Of a DNA stretch of 64,000 bases, positions 17,145 to 27,345 are shown in pieces. The stretch is from Sphingomonas phyllosphaerae. Lineage in GTDB: Bacteria; Pseudomonadota; Alphaproteobacteria; Sphingomonadales; Sphingomonadaceae. The translations under genes were made by a program, and so were the position numbers. Position 1 is the stretch's first letter. Each line of letters begins with the position of its first letter. Location: positions 124,001 through 188,000 of the forward strand of contig NZ_JAPYKH010000003.1 in assembly GCF_029623345.1 (NCBI RefSeq). Reading direction: 5' to 3'. The notes under the pieces are model-generated. The model was not told the DNA's origin, searched no databases, and saw nothing but the letters and a program-made list of their open reading frames with translations.

Positions 17145-19292
17145 GTGACGTCGATCCTCTTCATCGTCTTCGTGCCGCTGGTCGCGGCGATCGTCGCCGG
17201 CTTCGCCAACAAGTCCTTCGGCGCGACGCTGCCCAAGGCGATCACCACCGGCGGGCTGTTCCTCGCGAGCGCGCTGTCGTGGCCGATCTTCATCGGCTTC
17301 CTCACCGGCGCGAACGAGGCGACGGTGACGCCGGTGCTGCACTTCATCCACTCGGGCACGTTCGACGTGTCCTGGGCGCTCCGCGTCGACGCGCTGACCG
17401 CGGTGATGCTGGTGGTGATCACCAGCGTCTCGGCGCTGGTCCACGTCTATAGCTGGGGCTATATGAGCGAGGACCCGGACCAGCCGCGTTTCTTCGCCTA
17501 TCTGTCGCTGTTCACCTTCGCGATGCTGATGCTGGTGACCGCGGACAATCTCATCCAGATGTTCTTCGGCTGGGAGGGCGTCGGTCTCGCGAGCTACCTG
17601 CTGATCGGCTTCTGGTTCCGCAAGCCGAGCGCCAACGCCGCGGCGATCAAGGCCTTCGTGGTCAACCGCGTCGGCGACCTCGGCTTCATGCTCGGCATCT
17701 TCGGCACCTATCTGGTCTTCAACACCGTCTCGATCCCGGCGATCCTGGCCGCGGCGCCGTCGATGGCGGGCTCGACGATCGGCTTCCTGTGGTTCCGCGC
17801 CGACACGATGACGGTGCTGTGCCTGCTGCTGTTCGTCGGCGCGATGGGCAAGTCCGCGCAGCTCGGCCTGCACACCTGGCTGCCCGACGCGATGGAAGGC
17901 CCGACCCCGGTGTCGGCGCTGATCCACGCCGCGACGATGGTGACCGCGGGCGTCTTCATGGTGTGCCGCCTGTCGCCGATGTTCCAGACCTCGCCGACCG
18001 CGATGGGCTTCGTGACCTTCATCGGCGCCGCGACCTGCCTGTTCGCCGCGACCGTCGGCACGACGCAGACCGACATCAAGCGCGTGATCGCTTACTCGAC
18101 CTGCTCGCAGCTGGGTTACATGTTCTTCGCCGCGGGCGTCGGCGCCTATGGCGCGGCGATGTTCCACCTGTTCACGCACGCCTTCTTCAAGGCGCTGCTG
18201 TTCCTCGGCGCGGGCTCGGTGATCCACGCGATGCACCACGAGCAGGACATGCGCTATTACGGCGGGCTGCGGAAGGCGATCCCGATCACCTTCTGGGGCA
18301 TGCTGCTGGGCACGCTGGCGATCACCGGCGTCGGTATCTACGGCGTCGGCGGCTTCGCGGGCTATCACTCGAAGGACGCGATCATCGAGGTGGCCTGGGC
18401 GGCCGGCTCGCCGGTGGCGTCGATGGTGGGCGTCTTCGCCGCGCTGCTGACGAGCTTCTATTCCTGGCGCCTCATGTTCCTGACCTTCTGGGGCGAGCCG
18501 CGCTGGGCCGCCTCGGAGCACATCCAGCACGCGCTGCACGACGCGCACGGCCACGATCACGCGCAGGACACGCATCACGACCATGCGCATGATGCGCACG
18601 CAGCGGAGCACGGCAGCGCGCACGCGCACGGCTACGACGATGCGCATCATCCCGATCCCGCGGGCGAGGACGCCGGCCACGCACCCGCGGTGGAGTCGCG
18701 CGGGTTCAACGAGATTCCCAAGGGGACCGGCGGCTATCACCCGCACGAGAGCCCGCTGCCGATGCTGATCCCGCTGATCGTGCTGTCGATCGGCGCGGTC
18801 GCGGCGGGCTTCGTCTTCCATCACTGGTTCATCGATCCGGAGACGGCGGGCGGCTTCTGGAAGGGCGCGCTCTACTTCAACGAGCATCTCATGCATGCGA
18901 TGCACCAGGTGCCGCTGCTGGTGCAGCTGGCGGCGACGATCGTGATGCTCAGCGGGTTCGTGATCGCGTACCTGACCTACATCCGCTCGCCCGAGATGCC
19001 GGCGAAGTTCGCCGACACCTTCCAGCCGCTCTACCAGTTCCTGCTGCGGAAATGGTATTTCGACGAGCTCTACCGCTTCCTCTTCGTCCGTCCCGCCTTC
19101 GCGATCGGTCGCCTGCTGTGGCACCGCGGCGACGAGGGGACGATCGACCGGTTCGGGCCGAACGGCTCGGCCTGGGTGGTGCAGGTCGGTAGCCGCGTCG
19201 CCGGCCGCCTGCAGACCGGCTATGTCTATACCTACGCGTTCGTCATGCTGATCGGGCTCACCGCCGCGATCACCTGGGCGATCGCGGGCTGA
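17145..19292 (+). CDS. nuoL: NADH-quinone oxidoreductase subunit L with His-rich loop
   Basis: 715 residues from GTG 17145. It is an antiporter-like proton-pumping subunit with the family core ([53 protein letters not shown], the conserved Lys/His residues of the channel) and a C-terminal helix region. It is unusual in carrying, between about residues 459 and 517, an insertion dense in histidine (about 17 His with Asp and Ala, e.g. [16 protein letters not shown]). This could bind metal ions or buffer protons. It makes the protein about 100 residues longer than the E. coli subunit. Confidence 0.95.
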   Translation: MTSILFIVFVPLVAAIVAGFANKSFGATLPKAITTGGLFLASALSWPIFIGFLTGANEATVTPVLHFIHSGTFDVSWALRVDALTAVMLVVITSVSALVHVYSWGYMSEDPDQPRFFAYLSLFTFAMLMLVTADNLIQMFFGWEGVGLASYLLIGFWFRKPSANAAAIKAFVVNRVGDLGFMLGIFGTYLVFNTVSIPAILAAAPSMAGSTIGFLWFRADTMTVLCLLLFVGAMGKSAQLGLHTWLPDAMEGPTPVSALIHAATMVTAGVFMVCRLSPMFQTSPTAMGFVTFIGAATCLFAATVGTTQTDIKRVIAYSTCSQLGYMFFAAGVGAYGAAMFHLFTHAFFKALLFLGAGSVIHAMHHEQDMRYYGGLRKAIPITFWGMLLGTLAITGVGIYGVGGFAGYHSKDAIIEVAWAAGSPVASMVGVFAALLTSFYSWRLMFLTFWGEPRWAASEHIQHALHDAHGHDHAQDTHHDHAHDAHAAEHGSAHAHGYDDAHHPDPAGEDAGHAPAVESRGFNEIPKGTGGYHPHESPLPMLIPLIVLSIGAVAAGFVFHHWFIDPETAGGFWKGALYFNEHLMHAMHQVPLLVQLAATIVMLSGFVIAYLTYIRSPEMPAKFADTFQPLYQFLLRKWYFDELYRFLFVRPAFAIGRLLWHRGDEGTIDRFGPNGSAWVVQVGSRVAGRLQTGYVYTYAFVMLIGLTAAITWAIAG

Positions 19293-19305
19293 GGGGCTCC
19301 ATCAC

Positions 19306-20844
19306 GTGTCGTTCCCGATCCTCTCGCTGATGCTCGCGATCCCGGCCGCCGCGGCGGTCGCGTGCCTCTTCCTCTCGCCCTCGGCCGCGCGCTGGACCGC
19401 ACTGGCGGCGACGTTGGTGAACCTCGCGCTCGGCGTCGTGCTGTGGCTGTCGTACGACATCGGCGGAGCGCAGTGGCAGTTCGTCGAGTACGCGCCCTTG
19501 TTCGGCCGCTTCGGCTGGGCGCTCGGCATCGACGGCTATGCGCTGCTGCTGATCGTGCTGTCGGTGTTCCTGATGCCGATCTGCATCGGCGCGAGCTGGC
19601 AGGCCATCGAGAAGCGCGTGCCGGAGTACATGAGCGCGTTCCTGTTCACCGAGGTGCTGATGATCGGCACCTTCGCGGCGCAGGATCTGTTCCTCTTCTA
19701 CATCTTCTTCGAGGCCGGCCTGATCCCGATGTTCCTGATCATCGGGATCTGGGGCGGCGCGAACCGGATCTACGCCTCGTACAAGTTCTTCCTGTACACG
19801 TTGCTCGGCTCGCTGCTGATGTTCATCGCGATGCTCTACATGAGCATCACCGCGGCGACGACCAGCATCCCGGCGCTGATGAACTACGACTTCCCGCCGC
19901 AGGTGCAGACCTGGCTGTGGCTCGCCTTCTTCGCCTCGTTCGCGGTGAAGATGCCGATGTGGCCGGTCCATACCTGGCTGCCCGACGCGCACGTGCAGGC
20001 GCCGACCGCCGGCTCGGTGATCCTGGCGGGCGTGCTGCTCAAGCTCGGCGGCTACGGCTTCCTGCGCTTCAGCCTGCCGATGTTCCCCGAAGCGTCGGCG
20101 CAGCTGGTGTGGCTGGTGTTCGGGTTGAGCGCGGTGGCGGTGATCTACACCAGCCTCGTCGCGCTGGTGCAGTCCGACATGAAGAAGCTGATCGCTTATT
20201 CCTCGGTCGCGCACATGGCGATCGTCACGATCGGCCTGTTCGCGTTCAACGCGCAGGGGATCGAGGGCGCGATGATGGTGATGCTGGGCCACGGCCTGGT
20301 GTCGGGCGCGCTGTTCCTGTGCGTCGGCGTGATCTACGACCGGCTCCACACCCGCGAGATCAGCCGTTATGGTGGCCTGGCGATCAACATGCCGCGCTAT
20401 GCTTTGCTGTTCCTGCTGTTCACCATGGCCTCCATCGGGCTCCCGGGGACGAGCAACTTCGTCGGCGAGATCCTGAGCCTGATGGGCACCTACCAGGTGT
20501 CCACCACGGTCGCTTTGCTGTGCACGACCGGCATCATCCTGGGCGCGGCGTACATGCTGTACCTGTATCGCCGCGTCGTGTTCGGCGAGATCAAGTCGCC
20601 GGAGGTCGCGGCCATGTCCGATCTCAGCCCGCGCGAATTGTGGCTGCTCGCGCCGATCGCCGCCGCGGTGCTGTGGATGGGCGTCTATCCGGAGAGCTTC
20701 CTCGCACCGATGCGCAAGGACACGCAGATCCTGCTCGCGCGGATCGATCGCGCGCGGCCGGCGGGTGACTCGCTGCCGACGAAAGGCAGCGGCATCGTAC
20801 CCGCCGCCCACGCCGAAACTCACGCGCAAGGGAGCGCGCACTAA
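19306..20844 (+). CDS. nuoM: NADH-quinone oxidoreductase subunit M
   Basis: 512 residues from GTG 19306, 13 nt after nuoL. It is the second antiporter-like subunit, with 13-14 hydrophobic segments. Key residues sit in the conserved glutamate helix ([34 protein letters not shown]) and in [37 protein letters not shown] polar tail of about 35 residues follows the last helix. The stop overlaps nuoN by 1 nt. Confidence 0.96.
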   Translation: MSFPILSLMLAIPAAAAVACLFLSPSAARWTALAATLVNLALGVVLWLSYDIGGAQWQFVEYAPLFGRFGWALGIDGYALLLIVLSVFLMPICIGASWQAIEKRVPEYMSAFLFTEVLMIGTFAAQDLFLFYIFFEAGLIPMFLIIGIWGGANRIYASYKFFLYTLLGSLLMFIAMLYMSITAATTSIPALMNYDFPPQVQTWLWLAFFASFAVKMPMWPVHTWLPDAHVQAPTAGSVILAGVLLKLGGYGFLRFSLPMFPEASAQLVWLVFGLSAVAVIYTSLVALVQSDMKKLIAYSSVAHMAIVTIGLFAFNAQGIEGAMMVMLGHGLVSGALFLCVGVIYDRLHTREISRYGGLAINMPRYALLFLLFTMASIGLPGTSNFVGEILSLMGTYQVSTTVALLCTTGIILGAAYMLYLYRRVVFGEIKSPEVAAMSDLSPRELWLLAPIAAAVLWMGVYPESFLAPMRKDTQILLARIDRARPAGDSLPTKGSGIVPAAHAETHAQGSAH

Positions 20845-22304
20845 TGGACTATGCCGCTAATCTCGCGATGACGCTGCCCGAGGTGGTGCTCGGGCTGGGC
20901 GCGATCGCGCTGATGCTGGTCGCCGCCTGGGGCGGGCCGACCTCGACCAAGGCGGTGTCCTGGACTGCGGTGGCGGTGCTCGCGGGTGCCTGCGTCGCGC
21001 TGATCGGTCCCGCCTCCTCGGGTGGTCAGGCCTTCTACGGCCTGTACCGCGCCGACAGCTTCGCCGCTTTCTCCAAGGTGCTGATCTACATCGCCGCCGC
21101 GGTGGCGATCGTGATGGCGCCCGATTTCTTCCGCCGCACCTTGGGTGACAACCTCCGCCCGGAATATCCGGTACTTATCCTGCTCTCCGCAGCGGGCATG
21201 GGGATGATGGTGTCCGCGGCCGACCTGCTGACGCTGTACGTCGGGCTGGAGCTGCAGAGCCTCGCCGCTTATGTGTTGGCGAGCTTCATGCGGCAGGACC
21301 AGCGCTCGGCCGAAGCGGGGCTGAAGTATTTCGTACTGGGCGCGCTGGCGAGCGGCATCCTGCTCTACGGCATCAGCCTCGTCTACGGCTTCACCGGCTC
21401 TACGTTGTTCGACGAGATCGCGGGCGCCTATGCTGCCGCACCGCTAACCGGCGACGCCAAGTCGACCGGGCTGCTCTTCGGGCTGGTCTTCGTGTTCGCG
21501 GGTATCGCCTTCAAGATCTCGGCGGTGCCGTTCCACATGTGGACGCCCGACGTGTACGAGGGCGCGCCGACACCGGTCACCGCCTTCTTCGCCTCGGCGC
21601 CCAAGGTGGCGGCGATCGGGCTGGGCGTGCGCGTCGCGGTCGAGGCGATGGGTCCTGCGGCGGACCAGTGGCGCCAGATCGTGATCTTCGCCGCGCTGGC
21701 CTCGATCCTGCTTGGCGCGGTCGCCGCGATCGGCCAGCAGAACATCAAGCGGCTGCTCGCTTACTCGTCGATCAACAATGTCGGCTTCGCGCTGATCGGT
21801 CTCGCGGCGGGCACGCCGGAAGGCGTCGCGGCGGTCCTGACCTATATGACGATCTACGTCGCGATGACGCTCGGCAGCTTCCTTGTCGTGCTGCAGATGC
21901 GCGACGCGGACGGGCAGCCGATCGAGACGATCGACAGCCTCGCCGGCCTGTCGCGTACGCGGCCGGGCCTCGCCGCGGCACTGGCCATCTTCATGTTCTC
22001 GCTCGCCGGGATCCCGCCGCTGTTCGGCTTCTACGCCAAGTTCGCGGTGTTCTATGCCGCGGTGCAGGCGGGCCTGTTCCCGCTGGCGGTGGTCGGCGTC
22101 GTGTTCAGCGTGATCGGCGCTTATTATTATCTGCGCCTGGTCAAGACGATGTACTTCGACGAGCCCACGGGCGTGTTCGGCGAGGGTGACCGGCTCGAGG
22201 GCGGCCTGATCGCCGCGGCGGCGGTGATCGTCTCGCCGCTGGGCTATCTCGCCATCCCGGCACTCTCGGCCTGGACGCTGGCGGCGGCCGCGAGCCTGTT
22301 CTGA
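20844..22304 (+). CDS. nuoN: NADH-quinone oxidoreductase subunit N
   Basis: 486 residues from ATG 20844 (TAATG overlap with nuoM). It is the third antiporter-like subunit, with the motif VGLELQSLAAYVLASF, the sequence FKISAVPFHMWTPDVYEGAPTPVTAFFA and LLAYSSINNVGFALIGL. It is the last complex I gene, so all 14 subunits (A-N) are present and intact. The stop codon lies within CTGA, where the birA reading frame appears to begin. Confidence 0.96.
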   Translation: MDYAANLAMTLPEVVLGLGAIALMLVAAWGGPTSTKAVSWTAVAVLAGACVALIGPASSGGQAFYGLYRADSFAAFSKVLIYIAAAVAIVMAPDFFRRTLGDNLRPEYPVLILLSAAGMGMMVSAADLLTLYVGLELQSLAAYVLASFMRQDQRSAEAGLKYFVLGALASGILLYGISLVYGFTGSTLFDEIAGAYAAAPLTGDAKSTGLLFGLVFVFAGIAFKISAVPFHMWTPDVYEGAPTPVTAFFASAPKVAAIGLGVRVAVEAMGPAADQWRQIVIFAALASILLGAVAAIGQQNIKRLLAYSSINNVGFALIGLAAGTPEGVAAVLTYMTIYVAMTLGSFLVVLQMRDADGQPIETIDSLAGLSRTRPGLAAALAIFMFSLAGIPPLFGFYAKFAVFYAAVQAGLFPLAVVGVVFSVIGAYYYLRLVKTMYFDEPTGVFGEGDRLEGGLIAAAAVIVSPLGYLAIPALSAWTLAAAASLF

Positions 22305-23014
22305 CGCGGACGCTCCACGTACCCGAAACCGGTTCGACCAACGCCGACCTGCGCTCCTTCGCGCGCGACGGCTATGGCGAGCACGGCCTCTGGCTCCGCG
22401 CCGACCGCCAGACTGCGGGGCGCGGGCGTGAGGGCAGGGCGTGGGAGTCGCCGGTCGGCAACCTCTACGCCAGCACGCTCGTCCGGCTCGCCGCGGGTGA
22501 CCCGCCCGCGCCGACGCTCGCGCTGGTTGCTGCAGTGGCGCTGGAGGAGACGGTGCGCGCGGTGCTGCCCGATGCGGGGGCGCTACGGATCAAATGGCCC
22601 AACGACCTGCTGCTGGACGGGGCGAAGCTCTCGGGAATCCTGCTCGAGCGCGTCGAAGAATGGGTGGTCATCGGCTTCGGCGTCAACGTGACGAACCATC
22701 CGGACGTCGCCGAGCGCGCCACCACAAGCCTCCGCGCCGCCGGGGCGACGATCGACGCCGCCGCGCTCCAGGGTGAGCTCGCCGCGACGCTGGCGCGCTG
22801 GCACGGGCGCTGGCGCGAGGAGGGCCTCGGCGCTGTCACCCAGCGCTGGCGCGAGCGCGCGCACCCGCCCGGCACCGAGCTGCGCGCGCGGCTTCCCGAC
22901 GGGAGCGAGTGGCACGGGCGCTTCGAGACGCTCGACCACGGCGGGGCGCTGGTCCTACGCTTGGCGGACGGAACCCAGCGTGTCATGCACGCGGGCGATA
23001 TATTCCTGCTGTGA
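22301..23014 (+). CDS. birA: biotin-[acetyl-CoA-carboxylase] ligase with an unusual start
   Basis: 237 residues if translation starts at CTG 22301, overlapping the nuoN stop (CTGA). No in-frame ATG, GTG or TTG exists between the previous in-frame stop (22187-22189) and GTG 22535. Starting at 22535 would remove the essential ATP/biotin loop GRGREGRAW (residues 40-48), so the gene must begin upstream. KWPND (98-102) and the SGILLE strand follow, then a C-terminal SH3-like domain. There is no N-terminal winged-helix, so this is a ligase only, not a repressor. It biotinylates AccB. Confidence 0.88.
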   Translation: MTRTLHVPETGSTNADLRSFARDGYGEHGLWLRADRQTAGRGREGRAWESPVGNLYASTLVRLAAGDPPAPTLALVAAVALEETVRAVLPDAGALRIKWPNDLLLDGAKLSGILLERVEEWVVIGFGVNVTNHPDVAERATTSLRAAGATIDAAALQGELAATLARWHGRWREEGLGAVTQRWRERAHPPGTELRARLPDGSEWHGRFETLDHGGALVLRLADGTQRVMHAGDIFLL

Positions 23015-23025
23015 GAGAGGGTGCG

Positions 23026-23814
23026 ATGCTGCTCGCGGTCGACGCCGGCAACACCAATGTGGTCTTCGCTCTGGTTGAGACCGCGACCCGCACGATCCGC
23101 GCGCGCTGGCGCATCGCCACCGACCCGCGCCGCACCGCCGACGAATATGCGGTGTGGCTGAGCCAGCTGCTCGCGCTCGAGGGCTATAGCCGCGACGACG
23201 TCGCCGCGGTGATCGTCTCGACCGTCGTGCCGCGCGCGCTCCATAATCTGGAAGTGCTCGCCGCGAAGTATTTCCGCACCGACGCGCTGATTGCAGGCCG
23301 TGCCCCGCTCGACTGGGGGATCGCGATCGATGTCGACGAGCCGAAAAGCCTCGGCGCCGACCGCGCGGTCAACACGATCGCGGCGCACGCGCTCCACGCC
23401 GGCGACCTGATCGTGATCGACTTCGGCACCGCCACGACCTTCGACCATTCCGATTACACGGGTGCCTACAAAGGCGGGATCATCGCGCCGGGAATCAATC
23501 TCTCGCTCGACGCCCTCGTCATGGCGGCGGCCAAGTTGCCGCGGATCGCGATCGAGGCGCCGGCGGGTGACAGCGTGATCGGGCGCAACACGGTCGACCA
23601 GATGAACATCGGCATCTACTGGGGCTATATCGCGATGATCGAGGGGCTGGTCGCGCGGATGCGCCGCGAGATCGCGCGTCCCGTCAAGGTGATCGCCACC
23701 GGTGGGCTCGCCACGCTGTTCGAGCGCCATACCGACGCGTTCGATGCGATCGAGCCCGATCTCACCATCCAGGGGCTGGCGATCATGTACGAACGCGCCC
23801 ATATATCAAAGTGA
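23026..23814 (+). CDS. coaX: type III pantothenate kinase
   Basis: 262 residues from ATG 23026, 11 nt after birA, with GAGAGAGG (23013-23020) as Shine-Dalgarno. ASKHA-fold signatures are [11 protein letters not shown] at the N-terminus (phosphate 1), [27 protein letters not shown] (phosphate 2) and GGIIAPGI, with [10 protein letters not shown] near the end. It phosphorylates pantothenate as the first step of CoA synthesis in the cytoplasm. Placement after nuoN-birA and before RNase J follows the usual alphaproteobacterial order. Confidence 0.94.
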   Translation: MLLAVDAGNTNVVFALVETATRTIRARWRIATDPRRTADEYAVWLSQLLALEGYSRDDVAAVIVSTVVPRALHNLEVLAAKYFRTDALIAGRAPLDWGIAIDVDEPKSLGADRAVNTIAAHALHAGDLIVIDFGTATTFDHSDYTGAYKGGIIAPGINLSLDALVMAAAKLPRIAIEAPAGDSVIGRNTVDQMNIGIYWGYIAMIEGLVARMRREIARPVKVIATGGLATLFERHTDAFDAIEPDLTIQGLAIMYERAHISK

Positions 23815-23901
23815 ACGCCCGGCCGGCGCGCAGTTCGGCCCTTCTCTCTCCCTCCCGCTTCACCGGCGCATCCGGCGCCCGCGGGACGATAAAGGACTTC
23901 G

Positions 23902-25542
23902 ATGACTCCCACTAACAAGGAACTGCTCTTCTGCGCCCTCGGCGGCTCGGGCGAGATCGGGATGAACGTCACGCTCTACGGCCACGCCGGCAAGTGGCTG
24001 ATGGTCGATTGCGGCGTTACCTTCGCTGACTCGCACTATCCCGGCATCGACGTGATCCTGCCCGACCTGCGCTTCATCGAGGAGCGGCTCGACTCGCTCG
24101 TCGGCATCGTGCTGACGCACGGGCACGAAGACCATATCGGTTCGCTCCCCTATCTCGCCGAGGATCTCGGTGTGCCGATCTACGCGACCGCGTTCACCGC
24201 CGGGCTGGTGCGCGGCAAGCTGGAAGAGGAACGGATCGAGGAGCGCGTCAAGGTGCGCTTGGTCCACGCGCGCAAGCCGTTCAAGGTCGGCCCCTTTTCG
24301 GTGGAAGTGGTGCCGCTGTCGCACTCCATTCCCGAGGCCAACGCGCTGCTGATCGACACGCCCGTGGGCCGCGTCTTCCACACCGGCGATTGGAAGCTCG
24401 ATCCCACCCCGGTGATCGGCAAGCCCTCGACCCCCGAGGAGCTCGCCGCGATCGGCGAGCAGGGCGTCGACGTGCTGGTGTGTGACTCGACCAACGTCTT
24501 CAACAGCGAGGCCTCGGGTAGCGAGGCGAGCGTGCGCCAGGGGTTGGGCGAGAGCGTCGCGCGCGCGCGCGGACGCGTCGTGGTCACCACCTTCGCCTCC
24601 AACGCCGCGCGGCTGCACACGCTGGCCGAGGTCGCCAAGGAGAGCGGGCGGCGCCTGTGCGTCACCGGCCGCTCGCTCGACCGGATCATCCGCGTCGCCA
24701 AGGCGACCGGTTATCTTAAGGACTTCCCGGAGACGATCGACGTCGACGCGGCGATGCGGATGCCGCGCAACAAGGTGCTGATCATCGCCACCGGCGGTCA
24801 GGGCGAGCCGCGCGCCGCGCTGGCGCGCATCGCCGACGGCTCGCATCCGGTCCGTCTCGACATGGGCGACATGGTGATCTTTTCCGCCAAGCAGATCCCC
24901 GGCAACGAGGTGGCGGTGGGCCGCATCCAGAACCAGCTCGCCGCCAAGGGCGTCGAGATGGTCACCGAGAAGCAGGCGCACGTCCACGTCTCGGGCCACC
25001 CGGGCCGGCCTGAGCTCGCGCAGATGTACGGCTGGATCCGGCCCGGCGCGCTGCTGCCGGTCCACGGCGAGATGCGCCACCTGATGGAGCATGCGCGCTA
25101 CGGCCAGACGCAGGGCATCCGGGACGTGCTGGTGCAGACCAACGGCGACCTCGTCCGGCTCGCGCCCGGCGCGCCGAAGAAGATCGGTGACGTGCCGGTC
25201 GGTCGTCTGGTGCTCGACGGCGACGTGATCCTGCCGGCGGATGGCGGGACGATCAACGACCGCCGCCGCATCGCGGTCAACGGCCAGATCTCGGTCGGCA
25301 TCGCGGTCGACCGCAACGGTCGCGCCGGCGGTACCCCCGAAGTCCGCATCCAGGGCGTGCCGGTCGAGGAGGAGCGCGAGCCCTTCCTCGCCGAGGCGGC
25401 CGAGGCCGCGGCCGAAGCGATGAAGGGGCGCGTGCGCGACCGCGAGCGGCTGCGCGAGGACGTTCGCCTCGCGGTGCGCAAGGTTGCCACGCGCTGGACC
25501 GGCAAGAAGCCGGTCATCGACGTGGTGATCGTCCAGGTCTGA
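23902..25542 (+). CDS. rnj: ribonuclease J
   Basis: 546 residues from ATG 23902. The metallo-beta-lactamase core is shown by THGHEDHIGSLPYL (HxHxDH, around residue 73), PLSHSIPEANALLI, FHTGDWKLD and CDSTNVF. The beta-CASP insertion carries VVTTFASNAARL and GRSLDRI. IIATGGQGEPRAAL, HVHVSGHPGRPEL and PVHGEMRHLMEHA complete the RNase J pattern. It is a 5'-3' exo- and endoribonuclease for mRNA decay and rRNA maturation, a role taken in many alphaproteobacteria by this single enzyme. The C-terminal domain is present. Confidence 0.95.
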   Translation: MTPTNKELLFCALGGSGEIGMNVTLYGHAGKWLMVDCGVTFADSHYPGIDVILPDLRFIEERLDSLVGIVLTHGHEDHIGSLPYLAEDLGVPIYATAFTAGLVRGKLEEERIEERVKVRLVHARKPFKVGPFSVEVVPLSHSIPEANALLIDTPVGRVFHTGDWKLDPTPVIGKPSTPEELAAIGEQGVDVLVCDSTNVFNSEASGSEASVRQGLGESVARARGRVVVTTFASNAARLHTLAEVAKESGRRLCVTGRSLDRIIRVAKATGYLKDFPETIDVDAAMRMPRNKVLIIATGGQGEPRAALARIADGSHPVRLDMGDMVIFSAKQIPGNEVAVGRIQNQLAAKGVEMVTEKQAHVHVSGHPGRPELAQMYGWIRPGALLPVHGEMRHLMEHARYGQTQGIRDVLVQTNGDLVRLAPGAPKKIGDVPVGRLVLDGDVILPADGGTINDRRRIAVNGQISVGIAVDRNGRAGGTPEVRIQGVPVEEEREPFLAEAAEAAAEAMKGRVRDRERLREDVRLAVRKVATRWTGKKPVIDVVIVQV

Positions 25543-25558
25543 GCGGGGAGAGCAGGCG

Positions 25559-25834
25559 ATGCGCTGGACCTCGCTTCTGGCGATCTACATCCTGTTCTGG
25601 GCCTTTTCGGTTTTCCTGGTGCTGCCCTGGGGCGTACGGACCTCGGCCGAGATCGGCGCCGAGCACGTCCCGGGCACCGCCGAGAGCTCGCCGCACAGCT
25701 TCTCGCTCAAGCGCGTGCTGGTACGCACGACGATCGTCGCGACTCTGCTGTTCGGGCTGTTCGTGGCGAATTACGAGTTCGGCTGGGTGACCGCGGGGAT
25801 GCTCGACTTCGCGGATCCAGCGAACGCGGTGTAG
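25559..25834 (+). CDS. DUF1467 family membrane protein
   Basis: 91 residues from ATG 25559, 16 nt after RNase J. There are two transmembrane helices (about residues 5-25 and 54-76) separated by the conserved LPWGVRTSAEIG...PGTAESSPHSFSLKRV stretch that characterises DUF1467. Members commonly lie downstream of RNase J or coaX in alphaproteobacteria. Their function is not established. It is probably the last gene of the nuo-birA-coaX-rnj transcript, since a strong hairpin follows. Confidence 0.85.
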   Translation: MRWTSLLAIYILFWAFSVFLVLPWGVRTSAEIGAEHVPGTAESSPHSFSLKRVLVRTTIVATLLFGLFVANYEFGWVTAGMLDFADPANAV

Positions 25835-25857
25835 GGCGAGCGGAAGCAATTTAACGC

Positions 25858-25885
25858 CAGCCCCTCCCCTTCGGGGGAGGGGCTG
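25858..25885. terminator. 12-bp hairpin with TTCG tetraloop between convergent genes
   Basis: CAGCCCCTCCCC (25858-25869), TTCG, GGGGAGGGGCTG (25874-25885) form a perfect 12-bp stem capped by a TTCG tetraloop. It lies between the end of the DUF1467 gene and the end of the minus-strand SCPU-like gene, so it can serve both directions. There is no clear U-run. The sequence is of the kind that recurs as an intergenic repeat in GC-rich alphaproteobacteria. The rest of 25835-25997 holds nothing else I recognise. Confidence 0.6.
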
Positions 25886-25997
25886 GGGTGGGGCAGTTCC
25901 GAGAGCGTCACGTTCGCGGCGGCGCCCACCCCCGATCGCTCCCTGGAAGGGGCGGCGAGGACCGTCCAGGTCAGTCGGCTCGCTACCGCGCGTGGGC

Positions 25998-27065
25998 TCA
26001 TCGCACGGAGTACGGCACCGACACGCTGATCGACGAGCCCGCCGCCATACTCGACTTGGGCTTGATCCGCACGCTCGTCACGGCCGCCTGGCTCGTCGCG
26101 TTGCCGGGCAGCGGGACATAGGTCCAGGTCGCCCCGCCGTCGCTCGAGAAGTCGATCTGGTCGGTTGTGCTCCCGGGTGAGGCGTAGGCGATCGTCGCGC
26201 CCGATGGCGGGGACCCCTCGGTCACCTGCACCACCGCACCGCTGCCAGTACCGTCGCCGTCGAGCGCGATCGCCATGCGCGTCGCGGTGGGTACGACGAG
26301 GGTGGTCGCGTCCAGCTCGGTCGCGACCAGGTCGGGGTTGCTCAGCGTCATCACCATGCGGCGCTTGCTGCCCGGTATGGCCTTGGGGTTGAGCGTGCCG
26401 TTGACCGGGTCCCAGGTGACGGCGCCGAGCGCCAGCGCCACGGTCGGCGGCTTGGGCACGACATAGAGCGTCACCGCGATCGTCACGGTCTGGCTGCCGC
26501 TGTCCGTCGCGCCGACTGCGCACAGCCCGCCCACCGCGACGCCGTTGCAGAAGTTCCAGTCCCAGCGGATGGCGATGCTGCCCTTGTAGGTGCCCGCCGC
26601 AGGCGCGGCGCCGCTCGCCAGCTTGAAGAACAGCGGTACGTTCGCTCCCTGGCTGCCGACCGTGAGCAGGGTAATCTGCCCGCTCTTCATGTAATAAGTG
26701 GTCGCGCCCGGTCTGATCTCATAGCTGCTGCCGGCGTTGGCAAAGAGCTGGTAGGTCAGCGTGTCGGCGGCGTTGCTGGTGGAGGTGAGCTTCAGCGTCG
26801 CGCCCGCGGCGATCGTCGCGCTCAGGTAATTGGCGCCGAGCACGTTGAGCACGGATAGCGTGGTGCATTCGAAGCCCGAGGCGGTCTGTGCATAGGGCAC
26901 TGCGCCCGCCTTGATCGCGGCGGGGGAGTAGCTGCCGACCGTCACCGGGGCGTTGGCGGGCATGGTGCAGGCCAGCGCCGGGCTGGTGACGAGCGCGAGC
27001 AGCGCGGCGAGCAGGCGTACGAGCCATCGCGACAGCGGGGTGGGGGAGCGTGGCGGCGCGCGCAT
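25998..27065 (-). CDS. secreted spore-coat-U (SCPU)/Csu-like domain protein
   Basis: 355 residues, starting at the ATG complementary to 27063-27065. A signal peptide (about residues 12-32, LVRLLAALLALVTSPALA) is followed by a beta-rich region of about 165 residues with the pattern VTVGSYSPAAI, C (residue 67 region), NYLSATIAAGATLKLTSTSNAADTLTYQLF and PAAGTYKGSIAIRWDWNFC, which resembles SCPU domains of Csu-type pilins. A second beta-rich half follows (about residues 205-355). No usher or chaperone gene is adjacent, so it is not part of a complete chaperone-usher locus here. The call is by pattern, without a database search. Confidence 0.55.
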   Translation of the reverse strand: MRAPPRSPTPLSRWLVRLLAALLALVTSPALACTMPANAPVTVGSYSPAAIKAGAVPYAQTASGFECTTLSVLNVLGANYLSATIAAGATLKLTSTSNAADTLTYQLFANAGSSYEIRPGATTYYMKSGQITLLTVGSQGANVPLFFKLASGAAPAAGTYKGSIAIRWDWNFCNGVAVGGLCAVGATDSGSQTVTIAVTLYVVPKPPTVALALGAVTWDPVNGTLNPKAIPGSKRRMVMTLSNPDLVATELDATTLVVPTATRMAIALDGDGTGSGAVVQVTEGSPPSGATIAYASPGSTTDQIDFSSDGGATWTYVPLPGNATSQAAVTSVRIKPKSSMAAGSSISVSVPYSVR

Positions 27066-27088
27066 GCGGCACCAAAGGCCCGACGCTG

Positions 27089-27104
27089 GTTAATTGAGGG
27101 TTAG
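27089..27104 (-). promoter_or_regulatory. near-consensus CtrA-type box upstream of the SCPU-like gene
   Basis: The plus strand reads GTTAA-TTGAGGG-TTAG; on the minus strand this is CTAA-N7-TTAAC, one mismatch from the CtrA consensus TTAA-N7-TTAAC. It lies about 24-40 bp upstream of the minus-strand start at 27065, a promoter position. TTAA is rare in this GC-rich sequence. Confidence 0.4.
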
Positions 27105-27216
27105 GTTAGCGGGTGAGGGGGCGGCGCTTAGACTGAAGTCGAGGTGGGGCGGGTTCGCGGTGCCGTTGTACCGCGTGCCGACGGTTCGGCGCTCGATTGT
27201 GCCGTCGCCATTCAAG

Positions 27217-27314
27217 CCGTCATCCCGGACTTGGTCCGGGACTCCTGGCTCTGACCGCGCGCGTTCGGTTGCTCACGCGGCATGGTGGATCCCCGAACAA
27301 GTCCGGGATGACGG
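27217..27314. repeat. interspersed inverted repeat, copy B
   Basis: CCGTCATCCCGGAC (27217-27230) and GTCCGGGATGACGG (27301-27314) are perfect 14-bp terminal inverted arms. The left end also forms CCCGGACTTGGTCCGGG. The internal sequence differs from copy A except for TGGATCC near the right arm. It fills the gap between two minus-strand genes (27066-27345) together with the CtrA-like site. Confidence 0.8.
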
Positions 27315-27345
27315 ATAAGACGGTATGCCGAGCGACCGGCTCAGC

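Noticed and set aside
22301-22535. birA as a pseudogene or frameshifted gene
   Set aside because: The frame is continuous from the nuoN stop through all conserved motifs; only the start codon is unusual.
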